Positions 26,811-34,262 of a DNA stretch of 64,000 nt are shown one piece after another; positions within the stretch are counted from its first letter, which is position 1; every line of letters starts with the position of its first letter. The position numbers and the translations under genes were made by a program. Under the pieces are notes generated by a model that worked only from the letters and a program-made list of their open reading frames with translations, ran no database searches and was not told the origin of the DNA. Source of the DNA: Bradyrhizobium daqingense (GTDB lineage Bacteria > Pseudomonadota > Alphaproteobacteria > Rhizobiales > Xanthobacteraceae); NCBI RefSeq assembly GCF_021044685.1, contig NZ_CP088014.1, positions 5,628,001-5,692,000 of the forward strand. Direction: 5' to 3'.

Positions 26811-27434
26811 ATGGCGCGCAAACCGCCGACAAATCCGCGGAAAAATGCCTCGCAGGCGCGCTCGCGCGCCACCGTCGACGCGCTGATCGAGGCGACCGCT
26901 CGCATTTTGGTCCGCGAGGGTTTCGAGAAGGCCAGCACCAACCGCATCGCTGAGATCGCCGGCGTCAGCGTCGGCTCGCTCTATCAATATTTTCCAAGCA
27001 AGGAGGCTCTCGTCGCCGCCGTGATCGACCGTCACAACGACGAGATCATGACGGTCGTCCGCGCCGCCTTCGCAGAGGTTGCGGACATGCCGATCGAGAA
27101 GGCCGTGCGTCGCCTCGTCACGGTCGCGATCGAAGCTCACCACATCGACCCCGATCTGCACCGCGTCCTCGCCGAGCAGATCCCGCGCATCGGTCAGCTC
27201 AAAGACGTCGAAGCTTCAAACCGTGAGGTCCACGCCCTCGTGCGCGCCTACCTCGAAAGCCACCGCAAGGAGATGCGCAGAATCGATCCCGACCTCGCTG
27301 CCTTCATTTGCGTCAGCGCGATCGAAGCGGTCGCGCACAACACGGTGCTCAACGGGGCGGAGATGCTGTCGGAGAAGACGGTGCGGACGCTGGTGGATGA
27401 GACCACGCGGATGGTGGTGGGATATTTGAGGTAG
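26811..27434 (+). CDS. TetR/AcrR family transcriptional regulator
   Basis: A 207-residue TetR-family repressor with the N-terminal helix-turn-helix RILVREGFEKASTNRIAEIAGVSVGSLYQYFPSKEALV (about residues 28-65) and an all-helical C-terminal ligand domain. ATG 26811 is preferred to an in-frame start at 26763, because that one overlaps the operator-like palindrome. It probably represses the divergent esterase gene. Confidence 0.92.
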   Translation: MARKPPTNPRKNASQARSRATVDALIEATARILVREGFEKASTNRIAEIAGVSVGSLYQYFPSKEALVAAVIDRHNDEIMTVVRAAFAEVADMPIEKAVRRLVTVAIEAHHIDPDLHRVLAEQIPRIGQLKDVEASNREVHALVRAYLESHRKEMRRIDPDLAAFICVSAIEAVAHNTVLNGAEMLSEKTVRTLVDETTRMVVGYLR

Positions 27435-27642
27435 GCAGGGCTAAGCCAAGGCGCCCATATTTAAATATTTAATTTATTTATTTCTGGGCTGAAATAAATG
27501 ACGTATCATTTGAGATAAGGGAAAGCGGGACGGTTTTTCCCCGTGAGGTCGGTATGCCATCACCGTTTTCAGCATGCTGGGGAACACCGCCTCATCAGCC
27601 TGCATTGTCGGCGTGATCTTCAATTTGTTCATGAGGTCGACA

Positions 27643-28148
27643 ATGCATCTTCTCGTCAGAATGGTAGCGATTGCGACAGTCCCTGCTTGGATCGGATTGA
27701 ACGCGGACTCTGCTGCAGCACAAGATTTTCTTGACCGATGGTCCATCATTCCGAAAGCTGACGCAGCGCCGGCGCCTGAGAGGCTCGAACAGACCAAGAA
27801 GGATCAACCGGAGGCTCGACCTCCAAGCGAACAAGAACCATCGGCTGATGGCTCGGGCATGCGATCCTTCAATCGAGTCTTTTCGGGAAAGGCCTCCTTT
27901 TACTCGTACTCCAAAGGCAAGACGGCGAGCGGTGCGTCATTCAATCGCAATCACCTGACAGCTGCGCATCGCAGCCTGCCGTCGGCACCAAGGTCCGCGT
28001 GACCCATGGCGGAAACAGCGTCATCGTCACGATCAATGACCGAGGCCCGTTCATTCGCGGTCGCGTCCTCGATCTCTCGCTCGCCGCCGCGCGCAGCTTG
28101 GGGATCACGGATCGCGGCGTAGCTCACGTCCGTGCCGAGGTGTTGTAG
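27643..28148 (+). pseudogene. rlpA: RlpA-family septal ring protein, frameshifted
   Basis: The first part (signal-like MHLLVRMVAIATVPAWIGLN then a Pro/Glu-rich linker) leads into the RlpA double-psi barrel: GKASFYSYSKGKTASGASFNRNHLTAAHRSLP. After this the frame is lost and ends at 28002. The remainder (KVRVTHGGNSVIVTINDRGPF, DLSLAAARSLGI) continues in the next frame to the stop at 28148. The break sits at CTGCCGTCGGCACC, where the family would have CTGCCGTTCGGCACC, meaning one T is missing. The catalytic Asp lies in the displaced part. Confidence 0.8.
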
Positions 28149-28212
28149 GGATGACTTTGAAGCGCGGTGACGTTGATAAGCCCGGCTTCTATCGTGGATA
28201 TGTCCCCGCAAG

Positions 28213-28272
28213 GCTCACCCCGCCTTCATCTGCGTCAATGCGATGAAGGCGGTCGCTTACAACAATCCTTAG
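28213..28272 (+). pseudogene. Short remnant of a TetR C-terminus
   Basis: About 60 bases translate to PAFICVNAMKAVAYNN, closely resembling AAFICVSAIEAVAHNT near the end of the TetR protein at 26.8 kb. No gene frame surrounds it. It is probably a leftover from a duplication or recombination. Confidence 0.5.
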
Positions 28273-28352
28273 CGTGCCTTTGTGGAAACCGGCGAAAGCT
28301 CGCAGCATAGGCTCCGCTGTGCCGGTCGTTTCGGCCGGTCAGATGCAGACCG

Positions 28353-28844
28353 TCAGGCCTCCTTCTTCTTCACACTGATATTGCCGTCGCCCTCGATATA
28401 CGCCTCCACGACGTCCGAGGGACTCGCTATGCCCTCTTCGCGCAGCTTGCTCATCAACTCGTCCATCGTCACCAGCTCCTGCCGCATGTGGCGTCGAAGG
28501 ACCTGCCCGTTCTTGATGAGAAGGAGCGGCGCGGGCCGAGCGAGCCGCTCCACGAAAGGCACGTGATACCCGACCCAGTCGATGGCAAGATTCCAGAAGA
28601 TGATCGTGGCAACGAGCACGATACCTTCCGTGATCGAGCGGTATTCGCCCGCCATGCCATTCTGGGCCGCGTCCGCCAGAAGGACGACGAGAAGCACATC
28701 CGGAATGCTGAGTCCGCCGGTCTGCCGCTTCAGAATGAAGCGCATCAGCGTGAAGATGCCGAGATACATGATGGTGCCCCGGACGATCATTTCCATGACG
28801 GAATGCGTCGGGACGAAGATCTCGTTCCACGGTATCTGAGACAT
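28353..28844 (-). CDS. DUF421 / YetF-like membrane protein
   Basis: A 163-residue protein of the DUF421 family, known for an N-terminal membrane domain and a cytoplasmic YetF-type domain. Helices are visible near the N-terminus (MIVRGTIMYLGIFTLMRF; IPDVLLVVLLADAAQ; ITEGIVLVATIIFWNLAIDW). The C-terminal part has PLLLIKNGQVLRRHMRQELVTMDELMSKLREEG, diagnostic of the family, and ends with an Lys-rich tail. It is shorter than many relatives. The ATG at 28844 (MSQIPW) is chosen. Function is unknown. Confidence 0.85.
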   Translation of the reverse strand: MSQIPWNEIFVPTHSVMEMIVRGTIMYLGIFTLMRFILKRQTGGLSIPDVLLVVLLADAAQNGMAGEYRSITEGIVLVATIIFWNLAIDWVGYHVPFVERLARPAPLLLIKNGQVLRRHMRQELVTMDELMSKLREEGIASPSDVVEAYIEGDGNISVKKKEA

Positions 28845-28977
28845 GTTGCCCTCGCACAAGATGAAAGAGCCCTGCTATCACGAAGACGTCTTCACATCGA
28901 AGCTCAGGCGAAGTGCGGAGCTGGAACTGAAACGAGAAAAGGCTCGCCACTCTGGGTGAGTGGCGAGCCTTCGAGAC

Positions 28978-29280
28978 TTAGCGTCCCTTCGATTTCGGAT
29001 CGTTCATCGTCGCGCCAGGATTGGCTGAGCTCGGGCTGCTCGAGGCTCCCTGACCAGTCGTGGCCGCGGGTGAGTCACCGCCACCTCCGGTTCCCCCAGC
29101 GCCGCCTGCGGAGCCGCTGCCAGAGCCTCCACCGGCTCCAGCGCCTGCTCCTGCGCCTGCTCCTGCTCCGCCCGCTCCTCCGGCGCCTCCGCCGCCAGCT
29201 CCGCCAGCGCCTTGTGCCGTCGCCGCGGCGATCGAACCGAGAATGAATGCTGCTGCCAGCGTAATTTTCGCAACTCTCAT
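28978..29280 (-). CDS. Gly/Ala-rich exported protein
   Basis: A 100-residue protein with a signal peptide (MRVAKITLAAAFILGSIAAATA) followed by a long Gly/Ala tract in GAGAGAG and GGAGG patterns. The C-terminus is polar and Pro/Ser-rich (SSSPSSANPGATMNDPKSKGR). No cysteines or domains are present. Proteins like this are common in Bradyrhizobium and their function is unknown. The start at 29280 follows a clear GGAGG ribosome site. Confidence 0.75.
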   Translation of the reverse strand: MRVAKITLAAAFILGSIAAATAQGAGGAGGGGAGGAGGAGAGAGAGAGAGGGSGSGSAGGAGGTGGGGDSPAATTGQGASSSPSSANPGATMNDPKSKGR

Positions 29281-29543
29281 AGTGTTTCCTCCGTTAAGGA
29301 TGCTTGCCAACGGAGGTCTTGGCACCTCGTTCCTAAGTCAGGTGCGACCGATTGCAGCCGCAAATGTCAGATTCGAAATTCTTCGGAAAAACCGTCATTC
29401 CATCATGACATTGCTACCGTGCATGCGGTTGTCTTCGCGCAGTTGATTGCCGACCACCGAAGCAGCCAGCCGTTGCCAACCGTCGCCCACGCGTCCCCGG
29501 CCAGTATGCCTCGGTCAATTCGCCTGAAAATGAATTGGAAAAA

Positions 29544-29590
29544 TGGTCGGAGCGAGAGGATTTGAACCTCCGACCCCTAGTCTCCCAGAC
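29544..29590 (-). other. Displaced tRNA-Pro 3' half: integration (att) site
   Basis: On the minus strand this reads the 3' half of a proline tRNA: anticodon loop CTGGGAG (anticodon GGG), half-stem ACTAG, T-arm GGAGG-TTCAAAT-CCTCT, acceptor strand CGCTCCG, discriminator A and CCA. The 5' half (D-arm and 5' acceptor) is absent, and sequence to the right is unrelated. This is the usual footprint of integration into a tRNA gene, and an integrase gene starts 160 bases away. The intact tRNA, if reconstituted, should lie at the other element end, outside this window. Confidence 0.8.
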
Positions 29591-29752
29591 GAAGGTGATA
29601 CCGTAACGAAGCGTAACGAGACTGAACGTCTCGCTCGCACGATTTGCTTGCTTTTCATTGATTTTTGACGATTTTTGCACCATGTTCGTCACGCAGGGTA
29701 ACGCTCGCTAACGGCACCAACACGTTACCCCACAGCACCTTGGGGTAACGGC

Positions 29753-31174
29753 ATGGCGAAGACTAGGGCGCTATCCAACCTGGCGATCGAGCAGCTTAAG
29801 CCGCGCGCGGTCCGCTATGAGAAGTCGGACGGCGGCGCTGCCGGCCTGTTCTTGGTCGTCCACCCCTCGGGCATCAAATCGTGGGTCTTCCGATTCCGGT
29901 CGCCCGTCGAGCGCGACGAGGTCGGCCAGCGGGCCCCGAAGAAGCTCACGCTCGGGCCGCTGGCGCTCGCACCCTCCCCGGCTCAGCCGCAGATCGGCCA
30001 GCCCCTGACACCCGGCCAAGCCCGCATGCTGGCCACTGCCGCGGCAGAAGATGTGCGGCGCGGGATAGACCCCACGCATGTGCGCCGCCAGGAAAAGGCT
30101 GAAGCCAAGCGAGAGGCGCTCCGCGACAATACGATCGACGGGGCGATGATCGAGTTCCTAAAACGGTACAAAGGCCGCAAGCGTCAGGGGCTCCGGGAAT
30201 CCACTCGCCTGCTCACGGCCCATTATTTTGGCCTGAAGCCGGATCCGGAAAAGCCGGGCGAGTGGGAGGTGACCGGGAATGGCGTGCTTGGCAAATGGTC
30301 GGGTCGCCCCCTCGCCTCCATCACCAAGCATGACGCTATCGTGCTGCTTGACTCCCTGGTCGATTCCGGTCGCGGAGTAACGGCCAATCGCACCCTGACC
30401 ACCCTCAAGACCTTCTTCGATTGGTGCGTTGACCGCGACATGCGGGAAGCCTCCCCGGTCGCGTCCCTCGATGCCGTTGCGCATGAAACGGAACGCGAGC
30501 GCAAGCTGACAGCCGCCGAACTGGTTGCAGCCTGGAAGGTGGCCGATCGGGAGGGCTACCCTTTTGGTCGTCTGGTCCAATCGCTGATCCTGCTAGGGCA
30601 GCGGCGCGACGAATTGCGCGAGCTACCGCGGACTGAACTGGACCTGCACGGCACCTCGATCGTCCTCGACGACGGCAGCCGCTGGAACGAACCCTTGTGG
30701 ACGATCCCGAAAGAGCGAGCGAAGAACGGGCGCGAGCACCTTGTGCCGCTACCTCCGCAAGCCGTCGCGCTGCTGAAAAGCTTGCCCACGATCAAGGGAA
30801 AAGGCTTGCTATTCACCACGACGGGCGAGACGCCGATTAGCGGGCTTAGCAAGGCGAAAAAGCGCTTCGATGACGCCATGCTGGCGGAACTGCGTAAATC
30901 GGATCCCGAGTACAAGTGGGAGCCGTGGACACTTCACGATCTGCGCCGGACTTTCTATTCCGGCCTGCAAGCGCTTGGGTTCTCCATCGAGATCGCCGAA
31001 GCATGTGTGAACCATTCATCCGGCACTATCCGCGGCGTCGCCCGGGTGTACGCCAGGCACCGATACATGCGCGAGAAGACGCAGGCCTTCACTGCGTGGG
31101 CCCGGTATGTGGATGATTTGGTGAATGGTCGTGCGGCGAGTAACGTGTTCCCGTTTCAGAGGGAGCAGGCATGA
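29753..31174 (+). CDS. Tyrosine-type integrase (DUF4102 arm domain)
   Basis: A phage/ICE-type tyrosine recombinase of 473 residues. The N-terminal part (LSNLAIEQLKPRAVRYEKSDGGAAGLFLVVHPSGIKSWVFRFR) is the DUF4102 arm-binding domain. The catalytic residues are visible: Arg in LGQRRDELRELPRTEL, the HDLRRT box (H-x-x-R), and the later NHSSGTIRG...VYARHRYMREKTQAF with the Tyr. It lies beside a tRNA-Pro half-site, so it most likely integrates the element there. The downstream gene overlaps it by ATGA. Confidence 0.94.
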   Translation: MAKTRALSNLAIEQLKPRAVRYEKSDGGAAGLFLVVHPSGIKSWVFRFRSPVERDEVGQRAPKKLTLGPLALAPSPAQPQIGQPLTPGQARMLATAAAEDVRRGIDPTHVRRQEKAEAKREALRDNTIDGAMIEFLKRYKGRKRQGLRESTRLLTAHYFGLKPDPEKPGEWEVTGNGVLGKWSGRPLASITKHDAIVLLDSLVDSGRGVTANRTLTTLKTFFDWCVDRDMREASPVASLDAVAHETERERKLTAAELVAAWKVADREGYPFGRLVQSLILLGQRRDELRELPRTELDLHGTSIVLDDGSRWNEPLWTIPKERAKNGREHLVPLPPQAVALLKSLPTIKGKGLLFTTTGETPISGLSKAKKRFDDAMLAELRKSDPEYKWEPWTLHDLRRTFYSGLQALGFSIEIAEACVNHSSGTIRGVARVYARHRYMREKTQAFTAWARYVDDLVNGRAASNVFPFQREQA

Positions 31175-31593
31175 ACGTTCAGCGCCCGCAACAGGTCGAG
31201 ACCCTTTTAGATGAGGTTGAGGCCATCACCGCGGACATCCTGGCTCGCCCCGAATGCGTTGATGCCGACATCGATGGCGTAGCTGCCTGGGCTTCAGAAA
31301 CCTGCCACGAACTGCGCCAAACCCTCGCGCAAGGCGATGCAGCGGCCGCCGCCTACATTGGATATCGTCTTGGGGAACGCTTGGGAGCGCTCCGCGAGCT
31401 TGGCGAAATGGCTCGCCGCGCTGCGCTCTACAAGTCGCCGACTGACAAGGCGCACGAGCGAGACGCCGAACGCCGCAAAGCATACTGGACGGAGATCGAC
31501 CGCGGCTTTTCCGATGCCAAGGCCGTTAAACGTGCGGCAGAGAAACTTAAGATCAGCGCCAAATCGATCCGTCGCGCCATTCTCGGACATTAA
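31171..31593 (+). CDS. Element protein of unknown function, translationally coupled to int
   Basis: A 140-residue protein whose ATG overlaps the integrase stop by four bases. It is helical, with a repeated Glu/Ala/Arg pattern. The C-terminal stretch DAKAVKRAAEKLKISAKSIRRAILGH looks like a small helix-turn-helix (AVKRAAEKLKISAKSIRRAI), so a DNA-binding or excisionase-like role is possible. Not otherwise recognised. Confidence 0.7.
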   Translation: MNVQRPQQVETLLDEVEAITADILARPECVDADIDGVAAWASETCHELRQTLAQGDAAAAAYIGYRLGERLGALRELGEMARRAALYKSPTDKAHERDAERRKAYWTEIDRGFSDAKAVKRAAEKLKISAKSIRRAILGH

Positions 31594-31678
31594 GCGTCAA
31601 CGTAAAATTGCACTTTGTCTCGCTTGATAGCGGGATATTACGAGTCGTGAGACCTTGTGCGTAACACATGAGGTCCGC

Positions 31679-31891
31679 ATGTCCGCTGACGATCCAAACG
31701 CCCTGATACCCACTTCGCAACTCCGCGCCCGCTATGGCGGCGTGAGTCATATGTGGGTCGAGCGCCGTCTCAAAGACGATCCCGCCTTCCCTCGCCCCCT
31801 CTACATCGCAAAGCGCCGCTTTTGGCGTCTTGGTGAACTCGCGGCTTGGGAACGCTCCGTTGCCGCGCGCCGACAGCCGATCGCGGCGTGA
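31679..31891 (+). CDS. AlpA/excisionase-like helix-turn-helix protein
   Basis: A 70-residue protein of the AlpA/phage excisionase type. Key positions are LIPTSQLRARYGGVSHMWVERRLKDDPAFPRPLYIAKRRFWRLGELAAWE, a winged helix-turn-helix with the FPRP.Y...R.F...L..WE signature. It likely regulates or directs excision. The ATG at 31679 is preceded by a reasonable ribosome site. It lies just after the integrase. Confidence 0.85.
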   Translation: MSADDPNALIPTSQLRARYGGVSHMWVERRLKDDPAFPRPLYIAKRRFWRLGELAAWERSVAARRQPIAA

Positions 31892-31937
31892 CGTTGACAA
31901 ATAACATTCAAGCAAACTGACAACACACAGGCCAACA

Positions 31938-32264
31938 ATGCACCCCCGCTACTTTGACTTCCTCGAATCCCAAGCCGCCAGCATCTCCGACGTCGCGGTG
32001 CGAGGCGCCATCATCACCCGCGTTGCGAAGGTTCATCGCGAGGTTCTTGCGACCACCGCGAACGTTCGCGGCAACGCAGATCTCAGCGCGCAGGGCAAAA
32101 CCAAGGAAGCGCGTTCCTTTCTAGGGAAGCGAGCGGCCGATCTGATCCGTGCGCAGGCGATCGTGCAGCGGCTTGCCGCTCGTGTTGACCAGAAACGCGC
32201 CAAAATCGAACTGCCGCAGGTCGACAAGACCGATGCGGCCGCCGGCCGGCTGAACGTGGTCTGA
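31938..32264 (+). CDS. Phage-like hypothetical protein
   Basis: A 108-residue basic protein of unknown function. It is predicted largely alpha-helical, with no clear domain. It is followed one base later by another small gene, and lies between integration and tail-type genes. Confidence 0.55.
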   Translation: MHPRYFDFLESQAASISDVAVRGAIITRVAKVHREVLATTANVRGNADLSAQGKTKEARSFLGKRAADLIRAQAIVQRLAARVDQKRAKIELPQVDKTDAAAGRLNVV

Positions 32265-32265
32265 C

Positions 32266-32490
32266 ATGACCGACGAACTCAAACGGATCGTTGTCGACCT
32301 CGAAGCTGAACTCGTGCGCTCGATTGCTCGAACGGCTGATGAAGCGCCTTTGCGCGCCGCTGGCGATCGCGCGTTCGATCGGCTTCGCGAGCTGAAAAAG
32401 AGCAGCCCCGAACTATTCGAGTCCATCCTCTTGGTGGCGATTGAGGTCAACACCAAGCTCAACATGGCGATTGAGACCGTGAAGCGATGA
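32266..32490 (+). CDS. Small helical hypothetical protein
   Basis: A 74-residue acidic/basic helical protein in tight operon arrangement: one base after the previous stop, and its own stop overlaps the next ATG. It has a leucine-rich repetitive helix (RLRELKKSSPELFESILLVAIEVNTKL). Unrecognised. Confidence 0.6.
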   Translation: MTDELKRIVVDLEAELVRSIARTADEAPLRAAGDRAFDRLRELKKSSPELFESILLVAIEVNTKLNMAIETVKR

Positions 32491-33164
32491 CTGCGAACAA
32501 TTTCGTCGCTTCCAGAAAGCACAATCGCGTTTTCATCGCGACGGACGCGGCATCGTATCTGGATGACGGGACGATCACCGAGTTCAAGTCCAAGATCCGC
32601 GCCATTCCCGAGTGGCCAGCGGTGATTACTGGGCGGGGCAATGCGTTCGGCCTGGGCATCGCCGCTCGCGAGCTTCAGAAGCGGGCAGCCAACTTCGACG
32701 AATTGGTCGGCATCGCATCGCGCGAGCTGCCGTTGATCGTCGAGCAATTTCGGCTAGATCGGCCATTCGAACTGAGTTTGGCGGGCTTCTTTCGTGGTCG
32801 CCCCATGGTCTTTTTCATCCGGACGCCGGGCGACCACAACAGCATGGGCGATTGGCCGCCTTATCTCATCTGCCCTGTGGCCGTGAACTCAACAGCGTGT
32901 TGCCCACGTCCAAGCGACGAATTGATCGCCGCGTCAGGCTACATCGAACCGAAGCCCGATGACGAGCCGGAAGCGATAGAGCGTGGCTTGCGCAAGCTGC
33001 TCGAATTGCAGCGACGCACTCTCGCGGAGGACAGCTTTCCACGAGTGGGTGGTTGGGCTGACCTGACCACCATTTCGCCGGATGGCATCGAGCAGCGGAC
33101 TTTTCATCACTGGCCAGAGGATCGGGTTGGTCACCGCCTGTCGATCGGAAACCGGGAGCACTGA
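32487..33164 (+). CDS. Phage-associated protein resembling HslV/Ntn-hydrolase fold
   Basis: A 225-residue protein whose first 55 residues resemble HslV/proteasome beta subunits position by position: M-T at the start, then a strand followed by FIATDAASYLDDG (HslV: [13 protein letters not shown]), then EFKSKIRAIPEWPAVITGRGNAFG ([23 protein letters not shown]). Processed N-terminal Thr, an Asp and a Lys are all present at the corresponding places. The rest does not look like HslV. Fold assignment is an inference by eye. It overlaps its upstream gene by four bases and lies beside the tape-measure gene. Confidence 0.55.
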   Translation: MTANNFVASRKHNRVFIATDAASYLDDGTITEFKSKIRAIPEWPAVITGRGNAFGLGIAARELQKRAANFDELVGIASRELPLIVEQFRLDRPFELSLAGFFRGRPMVFFIRTPGDHNSMGDWPPYLICPVAVNSTACCPRPSDELIAASGYIEPKPDDEPEAIERGLRKLLELQRRTLAEDSFPRVGGWADLTTISPDGIEQRTFHHWPEDRVGHRLSIGNREH

Positions 33165-33165
33165 C

Positions 33166-34044
33166 ATGGCGCAAATCGGCATCTTCCGTATGCGAGACGC
33201 TACGAAGGCGGCAGGCGACCAACTGCGCGCTTGGCAGGATCAAGGAATCATTGACCCGAGAAATCTCGACGAGTTCAGCGCTGCGCTGAATTACACCACC
33301 AAGCAAATGGAAGACCTCGCCGACCAAGCCAAGGTAGCCGGCGCGGCGCTGCCCCAACTGCAGCAAGCTTTGAACGACGCTGGTAATGCTCGCAAGCAGC
33401 TCGACGGGCTCATGGTCGACGCTATGTTGACGAATCGCAACTTCTTTGTCGGTTTCGGCCAACAAGTTCGCCAGGGCGCGAACGCTTGGGACGCATTCAA
33501 GTCGTCCGGGCTCGATGCCCTTGGCAAGATCAGTGACCGACTCATGTCCATAGCGGCGGATTCCCTGTTCGCGAAAGCGTTCGGCGGCTCAACCGGTGGC
33601 ATTGCTCCCTTTTTCGGGCTCGGCGGCACGCCTACTATGTCCACCCCCGGTGATCTCGGCGCCGGCACGGGCGGGCTTTCGTTTCCCATGTTCGCCGACG
33701 GCGGGACTCTGCGCGGCGGCTGGGGCGTCGTGGGTGAGCGTGGCCCTGAACTGATCAACGTCCACAAGGGCGGCGCGACCATCGTTCCGAACCACATCAG
33801 CAAACCGTTCATTCCGGGTTTCGCCGACGGCGGCACGATGTCCCCGAACGGCATGGTCTCGCGTCTCGCAGCGACGGCCGGCGCTGGCAACGTCTCGGCA
33901 CCGATTTCGATCACCATCGATGCCACAGGCGCTGACAAGGATGGATTAGCCCGCGTCGAAAGCCAACTGGCGCAGCTGAAGTCCGAATTGCCGGGCCGCG
34001 TTGTTTCCGCAGTCACCGACGCGAGGAAAAAGCGGATGCTCTGA
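33166..34044 (+). CDS. Phage tail tape-measure-like protein (short)
   Basis: A 292-residue protein with a helical N-terminal part and the typical C-terminal tape-measure ending: FADGGTLRGGWGVVGERGPELINVHKGGATIVPNH, a second FADGGT repeat, then a helix. Full tape-measure proteins are far longer, so this is either a shortened version or the end of one whose body was lost. The ATG at 33166 starts just after the upstream stop. It suggests tail-related function, without the rest of the tail module. Confidence 0.8.
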   Translation: MAQIGIFRMRDATKAAGDQLRAWQDQGIIDPRNLDEFSAALNYTTKQMEDLADQAKVAGAALPQLQQALNDAGNARKQLDGLMVDAMLTNRNFFVGFGQQVRQGANAWDAFKSSGLDALGKISDRLMSIAADSLFAKAFGGSTGGIAPFFGLGGTPTMSTPGDLGAGTGGLSFPMFADGGTLRGGWGVVGERGPELINVHKGGATIVPNHISKPFIPGFADGGTMSPNGMVSRLAATAGAGNVSAPISITIDATGADKDGLARVESQLAQLKSELPGRVVSAVTDARKKRML

Positions 34045-34091
34045 CGCCGCCGCTGGAAACGGCCCGATCGCAAATCAATGAGGACGAGACC

Positions 34092-34262
34092 GTGAAAGTA
34101 GACCTCCACAACCTCCCGCCCGAACTCACCGAGCCGCCGGCCGATGCACGCGGATGGCTCGCGTGGCAGCCGTCGACGGGAAACGCCTGGCGGCGCGTTG
34201 ATGGCGTGTGGCTGCCGATCGCGGAAGCAAATGCAATTGTCAAAGCAAGGAAGAAGAAATGA
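34092..34262 (+). CDS. Small phage-like protein, coupled to the tail-fibre gene
   Basis: A 56-residue protein starting at GTG 34092, with the sequence VDLHNLPPELTEPPADARGWL then WQPSTGNAWRRVDGVWLPIAEAN. Its stop overlaps the ATG of the next gene (34259) by four bases, indicating coupled translation. Unknown, but likely a tail-module component. Confidence 0.6.
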   Translation: MKVDLHNLPPELTEPPADARGWLAWQPSTGNAWRRVDGVWLPIAEANAIVKARKKK

